64,000 bases of DNA from Neoehrlichia mikurensis (lineage in GTDB: Bacteria > Pseudomonadota > Alphaproteobacteria > Rickettsiales > Anaplasmataceae). How positions within the stretch are numbered: the first letter of the stretch is position 1; every line of letters starts with the position of its first letter. Below, piece by piece: positions 18,811 through 28,831 of this stretch. Both the position numbers and the translations under genes were made by a program. The notes below the pieces were generated by a model. The model was not told the DNA's origin and made no database searches. It saw only the letters and a program-made list of their open reading frames with translations. The stretch is from assembly GCF_019186785.1 (NCBI RefSeq), contig NZ_CP066557.1, positions 186,001-250,000 on the forward strand, in the 5' to 3' direction.

Positions 18811-20658
18811 CTATATAGATACATGATTAGAAACTTGCTCCTCTAAAGGTTCAATAATAGGACTACTTATTATGCCAGGTACATTCTCATGTACAGGACT
18901 TTCTGTTGTTCTAATTACCGACGGTGTATCAACCATATTTCTTGATGAATGTAATACTGTAAAGTCTTGCAATTCTGCATAAGATTTCATATCTTTAATA
19001 CAAGATATTACAATCCTATTACGAAACATTGCATCTGCAATTATACTACATTGCGTATCTGCATATACTGTTAATATAATATCAAGTGCTGTTATTAAAC
19101 TCATATACCTTATTTCTTGTATATTATCAAATAGTGGTAACACCAGAGGAGAAGATATACACCTCACTGAACTAAAAGCTAAAAATTTTGACAATTCAGG
19201 ATGATACGATATGCCATAAAAAACTCTATTTGTTACATAAGGTACAATAATAGAAAGCACACGTATCAATTTCACTGGTACACCTAATGCATTATATGTT
19301 ACTAAATATCCGTTATACTTCAAAGCTTGCGTTGTATATTCTAAAGCAACCGCCATAACAAATGTACCAAAAATATATTTCCGATTTAAAACAAATCGTC
19401 CATTACTGTCTAATTTTGCACTTGACTGCGAAACAACACGATAGAATTCACTCATAACTTGAGTATTTTCTATTACTCCTAATGGCACAAAAGATCTTAT
19501 TATATACCATTGCATTAAGGATTTTACATATATATTATTAAATATATCAATAAATTGTATGATCATATTTGATAACCACCTTATTGCCAATGAAGCAGAG
19601 TAAGGTCGTATTGGTGATTTATTATATAATCCTCTACGCATGCTATAATATAATATACAATCACTGCGATATTTAGAGAATAACATTTGTGGGACAGAAG
19701 CAAACAAACATATTACTGATGTTAATGTTGTAACAAGAGTAGATAGTGCATTTATTATTCCACCATACTGTGGAAAATATTCATCAAAATCAAAATCTTC
19801 ACAACTTGTGCTATAATAAGATGAATTTGATAATGGTAAATTGCAAGAATTAGATTTATTATTTTTGTCTACAAAATCCTTAAATTTCATTATATCAACA
19901 GTACGTGTAACAAATATTGCAAATATACATGTAATATACATTTGCGGCATATATGATAATTTGCTTAATATTTTTGTAGCTGTATTCAAAAGCTTATCAA
20001 TTATAGGATGCTCATCTTGAAAACTTTCTTCAGCCCTTAACTGCATATTTAAAATGTTATCACGTTGATAAAAGTAAGTCATCAAGTTGTTATGTGTCTC
20101 AAATTCAATAGACAGTTCTTCTTGTGTTTTATTATTATGTTGCACATAAATATTGGCAATAGCATTTGATAATGCTCGTATTAGAAACCATTTTTTTGTT
20201 AATATACAAAGATTATCTCCGTTTAATAACGCTACTGCAGATATAACTAATGCATTCTTTTGCACAAGATGTACGTTTTTATTCACAAATGCAATGTATT
20301 GATTCAAATCATCTAATTTAAATTCAGTTGGATGTAAGGAAATATATCTATCTAAAGCATAAAATAAACTTAACAAATCATGATGGGAATTAGATTTAAG
20401 TTGCTCAATAAACACTCCATCTAAATATCTCATTACATTAAAAAAAGTTTCAGTAGGAATATACCCATGGGTATTGTTAATTGCAATACTCAATACACTC
20501 TCTGTAATAAATACAGCAATACTATGACTGTCTTTTGGTTTTTTTGTAAATAATTTTTCAAAAAAATTAGTAATAAACCCATGATTTAACTTTTTTTCTA
20601 TAACATCACATACTATATTACAAACTTTTCGCTCAAGAGGATTAAGTTTTCTTATCAT
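18811..20658 (-). CDS. hypothetical membrane protein, paralogue 1
   Basis: An unrecognised protein of 615 residues from the ATG at 20658 (MIRKLNPLERKV). An upstream in-frame start at 20712 would add 18 residues, but the chosen one aligns with the start of the neighbour. The soluble N-terminal third contains FFEKLFTKKPKDSHSIAVF and HGYIPTETFFNVM, nearly the same in paralogue 2. Hydrophobic segments lie in the middle (near residues 230-260 and 300-330) and further on. The C-terminal 70 residues are hydrophilic with Pro and Glu. No signal peptide. It is adjacent to and collinear with paralogue 2, so tandem duplication is likely. Function unknown; it looks specific to the Ehrlichia group. Confidence 0.8.
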   Translation of the reverse strand: MIRKLNPLERKVCNIVCDVIEKKLNHGFITNFFEKLFTKKPKDSHSIAVFITESVLSIAINNTHGYIPTETFFNVMRYLDGVFIEQLKSNSHHDLLSLFYALDRYISLHPTEFKLDDLNQYIAFVNKNVHLVQKNALVISAVALLNGDNLCILTKKWFLIRALSNAIANIYVQHNNKTQEELSIEFETHNNLMTYFYQRDNILNMQLRAEESFQDEHPIIDKLLNTATKILSKLSYMPQMYITCIFAIFVTRTVDIMKFKDFVDKNNKSNSCNLPLSNSSYYSTSCEDFDFDEYFPQYGGIINALSTLVTTLTSVICLFASVPQMLFSKYRSDCILYYSMRRGLYNKSPIRPYSASLAIRWLSNMIIQFIDIFNNIYVKSLMQWYIIRSFVPLGVIENTQVMSEFYRVVSQSSAKLDSNGRFVLNRKYIFGTFVMAVALEYTTQALKYNGYLVTYNALGVPVKLIRVLSIIVPYVTNRVFYGISYHPELSKFLAFSSVRCISSPLVLPLFDNIQEIRYMSLITALDIILTVYADTQCSIIADAMFRNRIVISCIKDMKSYAELQDFTVLHSSRNMVDTPSVIRTTESPVHENVPGIISSPIIEPLEEQVSNHVSI

Positions 20659-21194
20659 GCTATAACCTAAACACACATATAAAATTGTAACATTATTTTT
20701 ATTAATATACAAAAAATTATTTCTTTTTTAACAAACAAAAAAAATACTTATAAGTTTTTTTATATAAACATAGTACCAAATCATTGTGACTCACAACTTT
20801 TTAATATTAAGTGATGTTATATATTTAGAAATATTTTAAATATTATATCTTTCTAAGTATCTAATTTATAATTAATCACACTTATAATACCTTTATAAAA
20901 AAGATGTGCACAAGTTGAACTAAAATAACATACAATATTATTTAATATATATAATGATATTATATTGAACATATATAATAGAAGTCTTCTTAGTAATGTA
21001 TTCAAGAATTTTAACACTCTAATAATGCATTTATGTATATTAATACAGAAATTAGTTTATAGAAGCTTCATTATATACTGTAACTATTTCATGAAGAAAA
21101 GAATTATAGTGTAGTAATTATTTACAAAATAACAAGTACCACATACCTAAAACTATAAATATCTATAATTAGTAACTAGCGTATGTTATTTAAT
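20659..21194. other. spacer between the two paralogues
   Basis: About 535 AT-rich bases with no coding pattern. It presumably holds the promoter of the gene starting at 20658. Confidence 0.4.
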
Positions 21195-23093
21195 TTATCT
21201 ACGACAGACAGAAGATCGTGAATTATTGTTATATATAACACTCAATCTGCTTGGTATATTTGAACAGTCGTTTGATTGCTCACTATTACCATAGTGTTCT
21301 TCATTAAACGTTAATATATTTGATCGCTCATCTAGAGATATGGTATCAAATGTTGTATCTGGAAGCGAATTAACATGTAAATGTTGTAATTCTGTTTCAC
21401 ATCTTAAAAATTCACTATGATTTCTTAATATTCTAGAATTTCTTAAATGCTGCATATAAGCTATAATGCTGCCAGTGTTAGATAACTCTTGTACTATAAT
21501 ACCACATTTTACATCTACATATATTCTAAGTAAAATCTTCAGTGATAATATAAAGCTTAACCATTGCTTATAATTATTATCTGGTAATGTAGAAATAAGT
21601 TCATCTGATACCGTATAAGTAAGTAAACATCTTGTCATATCTAGGATCATATATCTTGATATCAAAGGAGAATATAAAATCTTTCCTAATTGTCTATTAT
21701 ATAAATAAGGTAATATAACAGCAAATGCAGGCGTAAATAATGCTGGTACACTCAATATATAACGTGGTATGTTATAAGAAAAAAAATTACAAACTTGTGA
21801 TGCATACTCACAACTAAGCACAGTACTAAAAGAAAGAACAACCCATTTCATATATAGAGTAAATTGCGCATCATAAGTTCTTTGTAAACGTGAAAGCAAT
21901 ACCATACGGCAAATTTCTGTTACCTTATAGGCATTTTCTATTATTCCGAATGGAACATAAGTTCTCATTAAGCTCCACTGCATAATATTACTGACGTAAT
22001 TGGATGCATCAAATATGGTAATTTGCATTACAATGTCTGATATCATCCTTATAAAAAGTGCACAAACCCAAGGTTCGGTCAATAGATCATCATAATATCG
22101 CATTTGACACATTTTTTTCCTTACAAAACTATTCTTAAACATAGCATATAGCAACAATGGTGTAGATGTTAAAAAACATAATATCGCTATTATCCTAGGA
22201 ATAATAAAAGGTATTACATCCATATACGAGTAATTATAAAAATTACTGCTTACACAAACATTGTTTCCTGTTGGAAATGTACAATTTGTTAAATTATTAT
22301 TTTTAATAAAGTTATCAAATTTATATACTGTAACACTGCGTGATATAAATATTACACATGTACATGCAGCATATATTTTCGGTAAGTACGAAAACCTATC
22401 AATAGCTTTTTTAGTAGCATCTAAAATCCAATTAATAATGGAATGATACTCTTGAAATTTTTTTTCAGCTTTTAACTGTTCATCTAAAATTTTATCACGC
22501 TGTTGTAAATAAGTCGCTAAATCATTATACACACTGAATTCAGCAAAAAGCTCCTGCATTATGCAAGGATTACGTAATACATAAATGTTAATAATTGATC
22601 TCGCTAATGCTCGAATTAAAAACCATTCTCTTGTTAATATACAAAGATTACAACCTTGTAACACTTCTACTGAAGAACGTGCTAATTCATTAATTGCCAC
22701 AGGACTTACATTTTCAGCAATAAACTTTTCGTATTCTTGATTATCATATAATTTAAATCCTGTTGCATGTAATTTAACATGTCTATCTAAAACTTGAAAT
22801 AAATTTACTAATTCATAATGCATATTTGACTTTAGCTTCTCAATAAAGAGATAATTTAAATGTTCCGTTACATTATAAAAGGTTTCAGTAGGTATATATC
22901 CATATGTGTCGTTAATCAGTATATTCAATACTTTCTCTGTAGTAATTATAGCAATACTATGACTATCTCGTGGCTTTTTTATAAAAAATTGCTCAAAAAC
23001 ATTAGTAAAAAAGCCATTATTCAATTGTTTCTTAATAATGTTCTCTATAATTGTAAAGACTTTTTTTTCAAGAGGACTAAATGTTTCTTTCAT
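21195..23093 (-). CDS. hypothetical membrane protein, paralogue 2
   Basis: A 632-residue paralogue of the preceding protein, starting at the ATG at 23093 (MKETFSPLEKKV); an upstream in-frame ATG at 23132 would add 13 residues. Shared blocks include KKPRDSHSIAI, YGYIPTETFYNV, LFIEKLKSN, LNILTREWFLIRAL-like sequence and the FGIIEN segment in the second half. Several hydrophobic segments follow residue 240. The C-terminal 80 residues are hydrophilic, Ser and Asn rich, and differ completely from paralogue 1. Conserved membrane cores with divergent tails suggest that the tails contact something variable. No function can be assigned. Confidence 0.8.
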   Translation of the reverse strand: MKETFSPLEKKVFTIIENIIKKQLNNGFFTNVFEQFFIKKPRDSHSIAIITTEKVLNILINDTYGYIPTETFYNVTEHLNYLFIEKLKSNMHYELVNLFQVLDRHVKLHATGFKLYDNQEYEKFIAENVSPVAINELARSSVEVLQGCNLCILTREWFLIRALARSIINIYVLRNPCIMQELFAEFSVYNDLATYLQQRDKILDEQLKAEKKFQEYHSIINWILDATKKAIDRFSYLPKIYAACTCVIFISRSVTVYKFDNFIKNNNLTNCTFPTGNNVCVSSNFYNYSYMDVIPFIIPRIIAILCFLTSTPLLLYAMFKNSFVRKKMCQMRYYDDLLTEPWVCALFIRMISDIVMQITIFDASNYVSNIMQWSLMRTYVPFGIIENAYKVTEICRMVLLSRLQRTYDAQFTLYMKWVVLSFSTVLSCEYASQVCNFFSYNIPRYILSVPALFTPAFAVILPYLYNRQLGKILYSPLISRYMILDMTRCLLTYTVSDELISTLPDNNYKQWLSFILSLKILLRIYVDVKCGIIVQELSNTGSIIAYMQHLRNSRILRNHSEFLRCETELQHLHVNSLPDTTFDTISLDERSNILTFNEEHYGNSEQSNDCSNIPSRLSVIYNNNSRSSVCRR

Positions 23094-23919
23094 AACACAT
23101 TCACTTAACACACTTAAATAAGTATAACACATTTATATTATACAGCAAGAAATTGGTGTATTTTTTAACCATTGTATAAACTAATAAAGCTGTATTATCT
23201 TTAATTAAGTTAGATTAGATTATGTAAATGTACCTATCATTCAAATAAAATTTGAAATAATGTTGTATTTACACTAATGAAAGTTTTTTATTTATAACAA
23301 ATTTATAGTCCATATTAATTATTTTAATCATATCTTACAAAGTATTATTAAATTCATTATTTATTTTTTTAAAGTATATATCCTAAAGATTATCATCCAT
23401 AGAATACTACCCAGCAAATTATTATATAAAGCTATACTTGGCTTTTTAAATATTATTAGATATATAATTCAAATTCATTTGAAATAAAAACTATATGGTT
23501 GCTTAAATTTTAAAAGTACACTAGTTCATTACATATATGTCTACAGTCTAAACCAATATCATCCAAATACTTTATTATATTTTAATAAGTATTTTTATCA
23601 CTAAATACAGTATTCTATTATCCACCTAAATCTTTTGCTAATAACAATAAAAAACATTCACAACATTCTAGATCTCTTAATCAAGATGCTTTATTTATAT
23701 CACATACACTACACAAATAAACTAAGTATATATAAATTATGCTCTTCAGTGCTTTTTTGCACCATCCGTTATCAAAAATGTTTTGATGAACATTAAAGAA
23801 TAGTACTACATTTGTTATATACACAAATTTAATTATCAACCTATTTCTTTATGAATTTATTCAATAACTTGAATATATTTGAATTAAAAATCACAGACTA
23901 TTTTATAGAATGTTATAAT
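23094..23919. other. intergenic region, 0.8 kb
   Basis: No gene, RNA or repeat is visible between paralogue 2 and birA, both on the minus strand. Confidence 0.45.
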
Positions 23920-24642
23920 TTAATAAATTTCTCCATATCTAATTTTTAACATTTTACAATCTCTTTTTATAATTGCACTTCCTTCATTATCTATACCTAA
24001 AAATAGGCCACTGTATACTCTTTGATCATATGTCATGATTTTTATAGGGCTATTTAATAAATGCGCTTTTTCAAGCCATAACTTTCTTATAATTTGAAAT
24101 CCGTTCTTTAGAAAATCTTGCCTTAACCCATGGAAATATTTAAGAAATATTTGCAAAAGTTGTAAATTCGATAACTTAAAATTAGAAACATGATTAACAA
24201 TTGAAGTAGCATAGAATGGAGAATTATACATATTTATTCCTATACCTATTACTAACCATGCAGATGGACTCTTTTTTTGTATCAATATACCAGATATCTT
24301 TTTCCCATCAACTAAGACATCATTGGGCCATTTATAACTTATAAAAGACCCTATTTTTTGATTAAATATTTGATTTAAAGTCTTGCCTACAGCAACTGAT
24401 GTAATAAATTGTAGCTGTGCAAATTCAATCTGTGATGTAATAATAATGCTACAATAAAGATTACCCTTAGGAGAATGCCATTTCCTACCGTATTTGCCGA
24501 CTCCTGCAATTTGTTCATCGGATATAATTACTGTACCATCATGTGCCCCACGTTCTGCTAAATTAATCGCTTCTTCATTAGTATTATATATAATATCATA
24601 ATGATATACACAATACTCATGCGATATATTGTTAATATGCAT
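23920..24642 (-). CDS. birA: biotin--protein ligase
   Basis: BirA attaches biotin to carboxylase carrier domains through biotinyl-AMP. The 240-residue protein is the short, catalytic-only form without an N-terminal DNA-binding domain, so it should not act as a repressor. The ATP/biotin loop is seen as GVGKYGRKWHSPKGNLYCS, and the core as SYKWPNDVLVDGKKISGILIQ followed by WLVIGIGINMYNSP. The small C-terminal domain ends at residue 240. It is separated by about 290 bases from the GST gene upstream on the same strand. Confidence 0.93.
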   Translation of the reverse strand: MHINNISHEYCVYHYDIIYNTNEEAINLAERGAHDGTVIISDEQIAGVGKYGRKWHSPKGNLYCSIIITSQIEFAQLQFITSVAVGKTLNQIFNQKIGSFISYKWPNDVLVDGKKISGILIQKKSPSAWLVIGIGINMYNSPFYATSIVNHVSNFKLSNLQLLQIFLKYFHGLRQDFLKNGFQIIRKLWLEKAHLLNSPIKIMTYDQRVYSGLFLGIDNEGSAIIKRDCKMLKIRYGEIY

Positions 24643-24933
24643 AATTTAGTAATCTATGTATTAAGTTTATTATAGTTAGTTTTTAATTATTAAACAGTAT
24701 ATTAAATACATATTTATTGATAATTATAAGAACATATTTTAAGCATTTATTTCATAATTTAACAATAATGACATTATAGATATACAATTCTTACCTATAT
24801 ATCATTTTAATGGCTAATTTTTATTTATGATATACTATACATGATAAATCATTAATATTATTACCAAACTTTTTCCTAGCGCACCTATACTAATAATGCT
24901 TTATATATAATACTTAATTACCAATATCGTTAG

Positions 24934-25599
24934 TCAAAAATCTAATTGAGAATAGTGTGCAGGTGGAGTAAATCCTAAAATTCTATCCTGTAGTATTGGC
25001 GAAAATGACGATCTAGATTTTATTATTGAATACCATTCTTTTACTGTATTGCTAATATTCCACGGAAAAATATCAACATAATCTAATACTGAAATATGCG
25101 CAGATAAAGCAATATCTGCTAGTGTTAATTCGTGTAACACTAACCAACCATTTGTATTAATTAAATGTTCTATATATTTGATATGAGATTGTAAATTATA
25201 TATAGCTGCTCTTAAAAATCTGGAATCCGGACTTTTATTTTTTATATAATATTTGGAAATTTTTTCACTAATTACGTACTTTGTTACCTCATGATAAAAC
25301 TTATAATCAATCCAAGAAATTAATTTACGTACTTCTGATCTTTGATATGGTAAACTTCCTAATAATGAAAAATCGTTATATACTTCTTCAATATATTCAC
25401 ATATTGCTTGACTATCGATAATAATATTTTGATTGTTAATAAGTACCGGCACTTGGCAAACAGGGTTAATTTTTATAAACTCTTCTCTTTTTTTCCACGG
25501 ATTTTCCTCAATAAGATTAAAGTTAATTTTTTTTTCTTTTAACAAAATACGAACTTTCCTTGAAAAAGGACATAAAGGAAAATGATATAATATATCCAT
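24934..25599 (-). CDS. glutathione S-transferase family protein
   Basis: 221 residues with an N-terminal thioredoxin-like domain beginning LYHFPLCPFSRKVRILLKEK and the glutathione-site segment QVPVLINNQNIIIDSQAICEYI (the usual V-P and D/E-S pair). An all-helical C-terminal domain follows with LTLADIALSAHISVLDYV, the N-capping box motif of the family. The CPFS motif near the N-terminus suggests a Cys- or Ser-type GST, possibly with thiol-transfer activity. The DsbD-alpha-like gene lies 67 bases upstream on the same strand. Substrate unknown. Confidence 0.9.
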   Translation of the reverse strand: MDILYHFPLCPFSRKVRILLKEKKINFNLIEENPWKKREEFIKINPVCQVPVLINNQNIIIDSQAICEYIEEVYNDFSLLGSLPYQRSEVRKLISWIDYKFYHEVTKYVISEKISKYYIKNKSPDSRFLRAAIYNLQSHIKYIEHLINTNGWLVLHELTLADIALSAHISVLDYVDIFPWNISNTVKEWYSIIKSRSSFSPILQDRILGFTPPAHYSQLDF

Positions 25600-25666
25600 A
25601 CTATGAGCTTATATATCTGCATTAACTTATAGCATGCTTTAACAGATAGTACAATAGATTTTTGAT

Positions 25667-26158
25667 CTACTTACTTTTCCATGCATTAATTAAGTTAAGA
25701 ATTTTGTGATCCAAAAAATCATTTGGTAGCTCATTAAACATTAATGTTTTACTTTGAGGAATACATGTAGTATTGCAGACTGCATAATTAATTTTTAGTG
25801 TTACATTTTTATTATCTTGAATAGTAAATGATATAGGGAATATGATAGTATCAGTATAAATATTACTGTAAAAATCTTTACTGTTAATCTTATCTACATG
25901 TTGTAAAGGCGCGGGCCAATGTATATCAAAATTTTTTATATTACCTTGCCAAGTAAAGGTTGTAGGCAATCCCATATCTCCTGGATTTTTATAATAAATG
26001 TGCCATCCCTTTTTAATTATAAATTTTATTCCAGCACTTACAACATTAGATTGTTGCACAGAACCTAACATGAAATTAATGTTCACTAAATTATCATGAT
26101 TTTGTGCATGAGAAATTTCATGTAACATTAATATTAATATAAGGAAAAAGATTTTCAT
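25667..26158 (-). CDS. DsbD alpha-domain-like periplasmic protein
   Basis: 163 residues with a clear signal peptide (MKIFFLILILMLHEISHAQ). The mature part resembles the N-terminal (alpha) domain of the thiol:disulfide interchange protein DsbD: GWHIYYKNPGDMGLPTTFTW is characteristic, and the paired cysteines occur in YAVCNTTCIPQ. The DsbD membrane and thioredoxin domains are absent, so this is a stand-alone periplasmic domain, as seen in several alphaproteobacteria. It probably passes electrons to periplasmic substrates from a separate CcdA-like membrane partner not in this window. dsbB is 2.2 kb away. Confidence 0.85.
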   Translation of the reverse strand: MKIFFLILILMLHEISHAQNHDNLVNINFMLGSVQQSNVVSAGIKFIIKKGWHIYYKNPGDMGLPTTFTWQGNIKNFDIHWPAPLQHVDKINSKDFYSNIYTDTIIFPISFTIQDNKNVTLKINYAVCNTTCIPQSKTLMFNELPNDFLDHKILNLINAWKSK

Positions 26159-26458
26159 AAATTATGTGACTAACCAACTAAAGTATTAAACACATCTTAC
26201 ATGTATAATTTTAAGTTTGTAAACTATAACTTCATATAAGTATAACTAATTTAAAATATTATTGTTTTTATTGTCTAATATGTTAATTAAGTAACTCTCC
26301 TAAATTAATAATCTCTGTTGAATTAAATTATGAAAAATTACCTAAAATTATTTATAAATATTGAATACAAGATTTATAACTTTTTTTTTGAAAGTATGTG
26401 CTTTTCTGATATAATAAGATCTAACATTAATAATTTTACTGAATTAGAATGGTGAGAA

Positions 26459-26818
26459 ATGGTTGGATTACAATTGAATAATGTTTCTCATAAATATAAA
26501 AAAAGTAAATTTTTATTAAGCAATATTAGTATTTCTGGTAACAAAGGGGAAGTTATTTGCCTACTTGGACCTTCTGGGTGTGGAAAGTCAACAATTTTAA
26601 GATTAATATCTGGCATAGAAAAACTACAAAGTGGTTCAATATGGATTAATAACAAAGTTGTAGCCGATGGAAAGGTTTTTATCCCAGTAGAAAATCGAAA
26701 TGTTGGTCTGATCTTCCAGCATCCATCCCTATTCCCTCATCAAACTGTCATTGAAAATGTAATGTTTGCTATGAGAGATATTCATAAAGAGCAAAAAAAA
26801 AAAAAATGCTGTACATAA
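26459..26818 (+). pseudogene. truncated ABC transporter ATPase
   Basis: The 119-residue frame matches the first third to half of an ABC ATPase of the iron(III)/spermidine (FbpC/PotA) type. Walker A is [11 protein letters not shown], followed by [19 protein letters not shown] with the Q-loop. The frame then runs into 14 consecutive A bases (26793-26806) and ends in KKKKCCT. The LSGGQ signature, Walker B and switch His are all missing. Neither alternative frame past the A run restores them, so this is loss of the 3' half and not a simple slippage error. The tail overlaps the convergent mreD-like gene by 50 bases. No function is expected for the protein. Confidence 0.85.
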
Positions 26819-27179
26819 TCCACTGCAATCCATAAACAACTAATAAAGTTATTATTAAATACATTTTTTGCATTTTGCTGGAGCTATTATTCAATATAGT
26901 ATGAGCAATAATATAAGTGAGTGATGTTACTCCCAATGGTAAAGCATATACACAATCCCTTATCACACCTATTACAAATAATGACAAATAACATGGTAAT
27001 AATTCTACATAAAAAAAAACTATAAAGATAAATAAAAAATCAAATCTTGGAGCAAATTGATATACAGTTTTATAAAATAAAAATTCATATAATATTAAAA
27101 AGATACTTCCTATAAATAGCAAAAGATCCTTAAAAAATAATTTCAACATACATAACTTTCTGTAAAATACATTTATCAT
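26769..27179 (-). CDS. MreD-like membrane protein
   Basis: 136 residues, almost wholly hydrophobic, with about four to five membrane segments. [12 protein letters not shown] followed by [20 protein letters not shown] matches the MreD pattern (R-P-D-LLL ... G-x-x-D-x-x-x-xPLG), the shape-determining partner of MreC. The family is usually about 160 residues. The last 17 residues ([15 protein letters not shown] and just before) are read from the strand opposite the truncated ABC gene across the T14 run, so the natural C-terminus has probably been replaced. The start may be the ATG at 27179 or at 27149. Assignment to MreD is moderate. Confidence 0.6.
   Translation of the reverse strand: MINVFYRKLCMLKLFFKDLLLFIGSIFLILYEFLFYKTVYQFAPRFDFLFIFIVFFYVELLPCYLSLFVIGVIRDCVYALPLGVTSLTYIIAHTILNNSSSKMQKMYLIITLLVVYGLQWIMYSIFFFFALYEYLS
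26793..26806. repeat. 14-base poly-A tract
   Basis: Fourteen consecutive A (T on the minus strand) lie inside both overlapping reading frames. Length changes would alter the last residues of the ABC remnant and of the mreD-like protein. Such a tract is prone to slippage and to sequencing error. Confidence 0.95.
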
Positions 27180-27768
27180 TTTATTTATTCAAGCACCAAA
27201 GTATATCTAGTAATATAGCTTTTTACAAAAAATTATTAATTCATATCTTAATATACGCAAATACATTATGTATAACATTACAATTATTCAGAACTCAACA
27301 GCTTTATTTTTTACTGTATAATAAAAACTTGATATATAAAAAGCGACTTTTTCATTTATAATGCTAAAATACTAATACTTCATCAAATTACTATATTTCT
27401 TTTCACAAAACATTATACAGATTTCACTTGATACAATTATTAAATCTACATACAGTCTTCATGGCATTCATAAAATTATTTATTAGTGTGCATAATTTCC
27501 TAAATACAGCATTATAATAATGAGCACTAAAAAGTGATAACAGCTATATAAAAAGCTTACTTATCATTATAAAAAATAATTTTACATGCTTCTATATTAT
27601 AAAAAGTTATACTATAAAATATTTTAACATTATAATCGCCTTCTATTAGATAATCTCATTATTCACAATAATATTACCATGGTCTTATTGTAAAAGCTTA
27701 TCTAAAAAGTTGAATATCATTTTTAGTACAATAACAAAAAATAACTGTAAATAACATACATTCAATAT
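27180..27768. other. intergenic region coq7 to mreD-like gene
   Basis: About 590 bases with no gene or RNA seen. No mreC or mreB sequence precedes the mreD-like gene. Confidence 0.45.
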
Positions 27769-28287
27769 CTATAGCACCTTTGAAAGAGCAATAGCAGTCT
27801 TACATATTTTTTTTATCGTATAAGATAAGATTCGATATGCAAAGGCATTTTTTGCTCCATGATCTATAGCAATATCATGATGTTCTAATTCTTCCCTATA
27901 AAACTGTTCTATTTTTTCTTTTAATTGAGAATTATCACAATTATCTAATTGCAAAAGTTGACTTTTATAATGTTCACATATAACTTCTTCAACTGCAGCA
28001 GTACAAGCCATTGCTGACTTTTCTCCCATCATCGCTGTTATAGTGCCTATCATGACACCCATAACATGCCAAATTGGTAAAAAAAATGTAGGACGCACTT
28101 GCATTTGCTTCATAGTATTATTAAAATACTCAAAATGACCTTGCTCTTGTTTTTTCATATGAAATATCTTTTCAGCAATTTCAGGGTTCTTTTTAAACAC
28201 CCATTCCTGCCCATAATATATGCACACTGCACCATATTCACCAGCATGATTTACTCTAACAACACTTTTAACAAAATTTTCTAACAT
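27769..28287 (-). CDS. coq7: ubiquinone biosynthesis hydroxylase Coq7
   Basis: A di-iron monooxygenase that hydroxylates a demethoxyubiquinone precursor. The 172-residue length fits bacterial Coq7. The iron ligands are visible as two pairs of Glu/His motifs: VNHAGEYGAV and KKQEQGHFEYF in the first half, VEEVICEHY and EELEHHDIAIDHG in the second. The N-terminus MLENFVKSVVRVNHAGE is typical. It is the last gene of a minus-strand group with dsbB 75 bases upstream. Ubiquinone is the electron acceptor for DsbB, so the pairing is at least functionally sensible. Confidence 0.95.
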   Translation of the reverse strand: MLENFVKSVVRVNHAGEYGAVCIYYGQEWVFKKNPEIAEKIFHMKKQEQGHFEYFNNTMKQMQVRPTFFLPIWHVMGVMIGTITAMMGEKSAMACTAAVEEVICEHYKSQLLQLDNCDNSQLKEKIEQFYREELEHHDIAIDHGAKNAFAYRILSYTIKKICKTAIALSKVL

Positions 28288-28362
28288 AACACATTAATGA
28301 ATAACTTATTATTGTATAATAATAACTAACTTATATTAAATTTAAACTATAACATAAAAAAA

Positions 28363-28824
28363 TTATAACTTATGTTTGTAAAATAAACAAATCCCAAAAA
28401 GCAAACACATTATACTATAAAAAAGATTCCACCCTGCCATTGAAATTCCAAGAAAAATAAAGCTAGGAACATTGCAATAAGCAACATTAGTTCTCAACAA
28501 GCTGGTTTTTACATCATTAAAGCTCAAACCATTTAAGTTAATATTACTACTACAACCTAATACATCAGAAAACCATCCATGCTCCAATCCCACATGATAA
28601 GTTGATATACAAATATTTAATACATAACACAAACATATAGATATAAAAATCATTTTATGTTTTACAAAAAAACTCATAATACATAAAATTATAATTATAA
28701 AATATGGTATACGCTCATATATACATAACTCACAGGGAATAAAATTAAAAAGAAACTGAGCTATGTAGGCAACAGCTAATGCAATTACACTAAACAACAA
28801 AAATAACATATTATATATTTTCAT
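28363..28824 (-). CDS. dsbB: disulfide bond formation protein DsbB
   Basis: A 153-residue four-helix inner-membrane protein that reoxidises DsbA and passes electrons to quinone. The first periplasmic loop holds the active CxxC as IPCELCIYERIPY. The second loop has the other pair, Cys in FSDVLGCSSN and Cys in VAYCNVPSF. The W-N region after AGWNLFYS is typical. It lies 7 bases downstream of the PgpA-like gene, indicating co-transcription, and coq7 follows. Confidence 0.92.
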   Translation of the reverse strand: MKIYNMLFLLFSVIALAVAYIAQFLFNFIPCELCIYERIPYFIIIILCIMSFFVKHKMIFISICLCYVLNICISTYHVGLEHGWFSDVLGCSSNINLNGLSFNDVKTSLLRTNVAYCNVPSFIFLGISMAGWNLFYSIMCLLFGICLFYKHKL

Positions 28825-28831
28825 CTTTATG

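Noticed and set aside
26459..26818. Programmed frameshifting at the A14 run to make a full ABC ATPase
   Set aside because: Reading past the run in either other frame meets a stop within about 20 codons and shows no LSGGQ or Walker B sequence.
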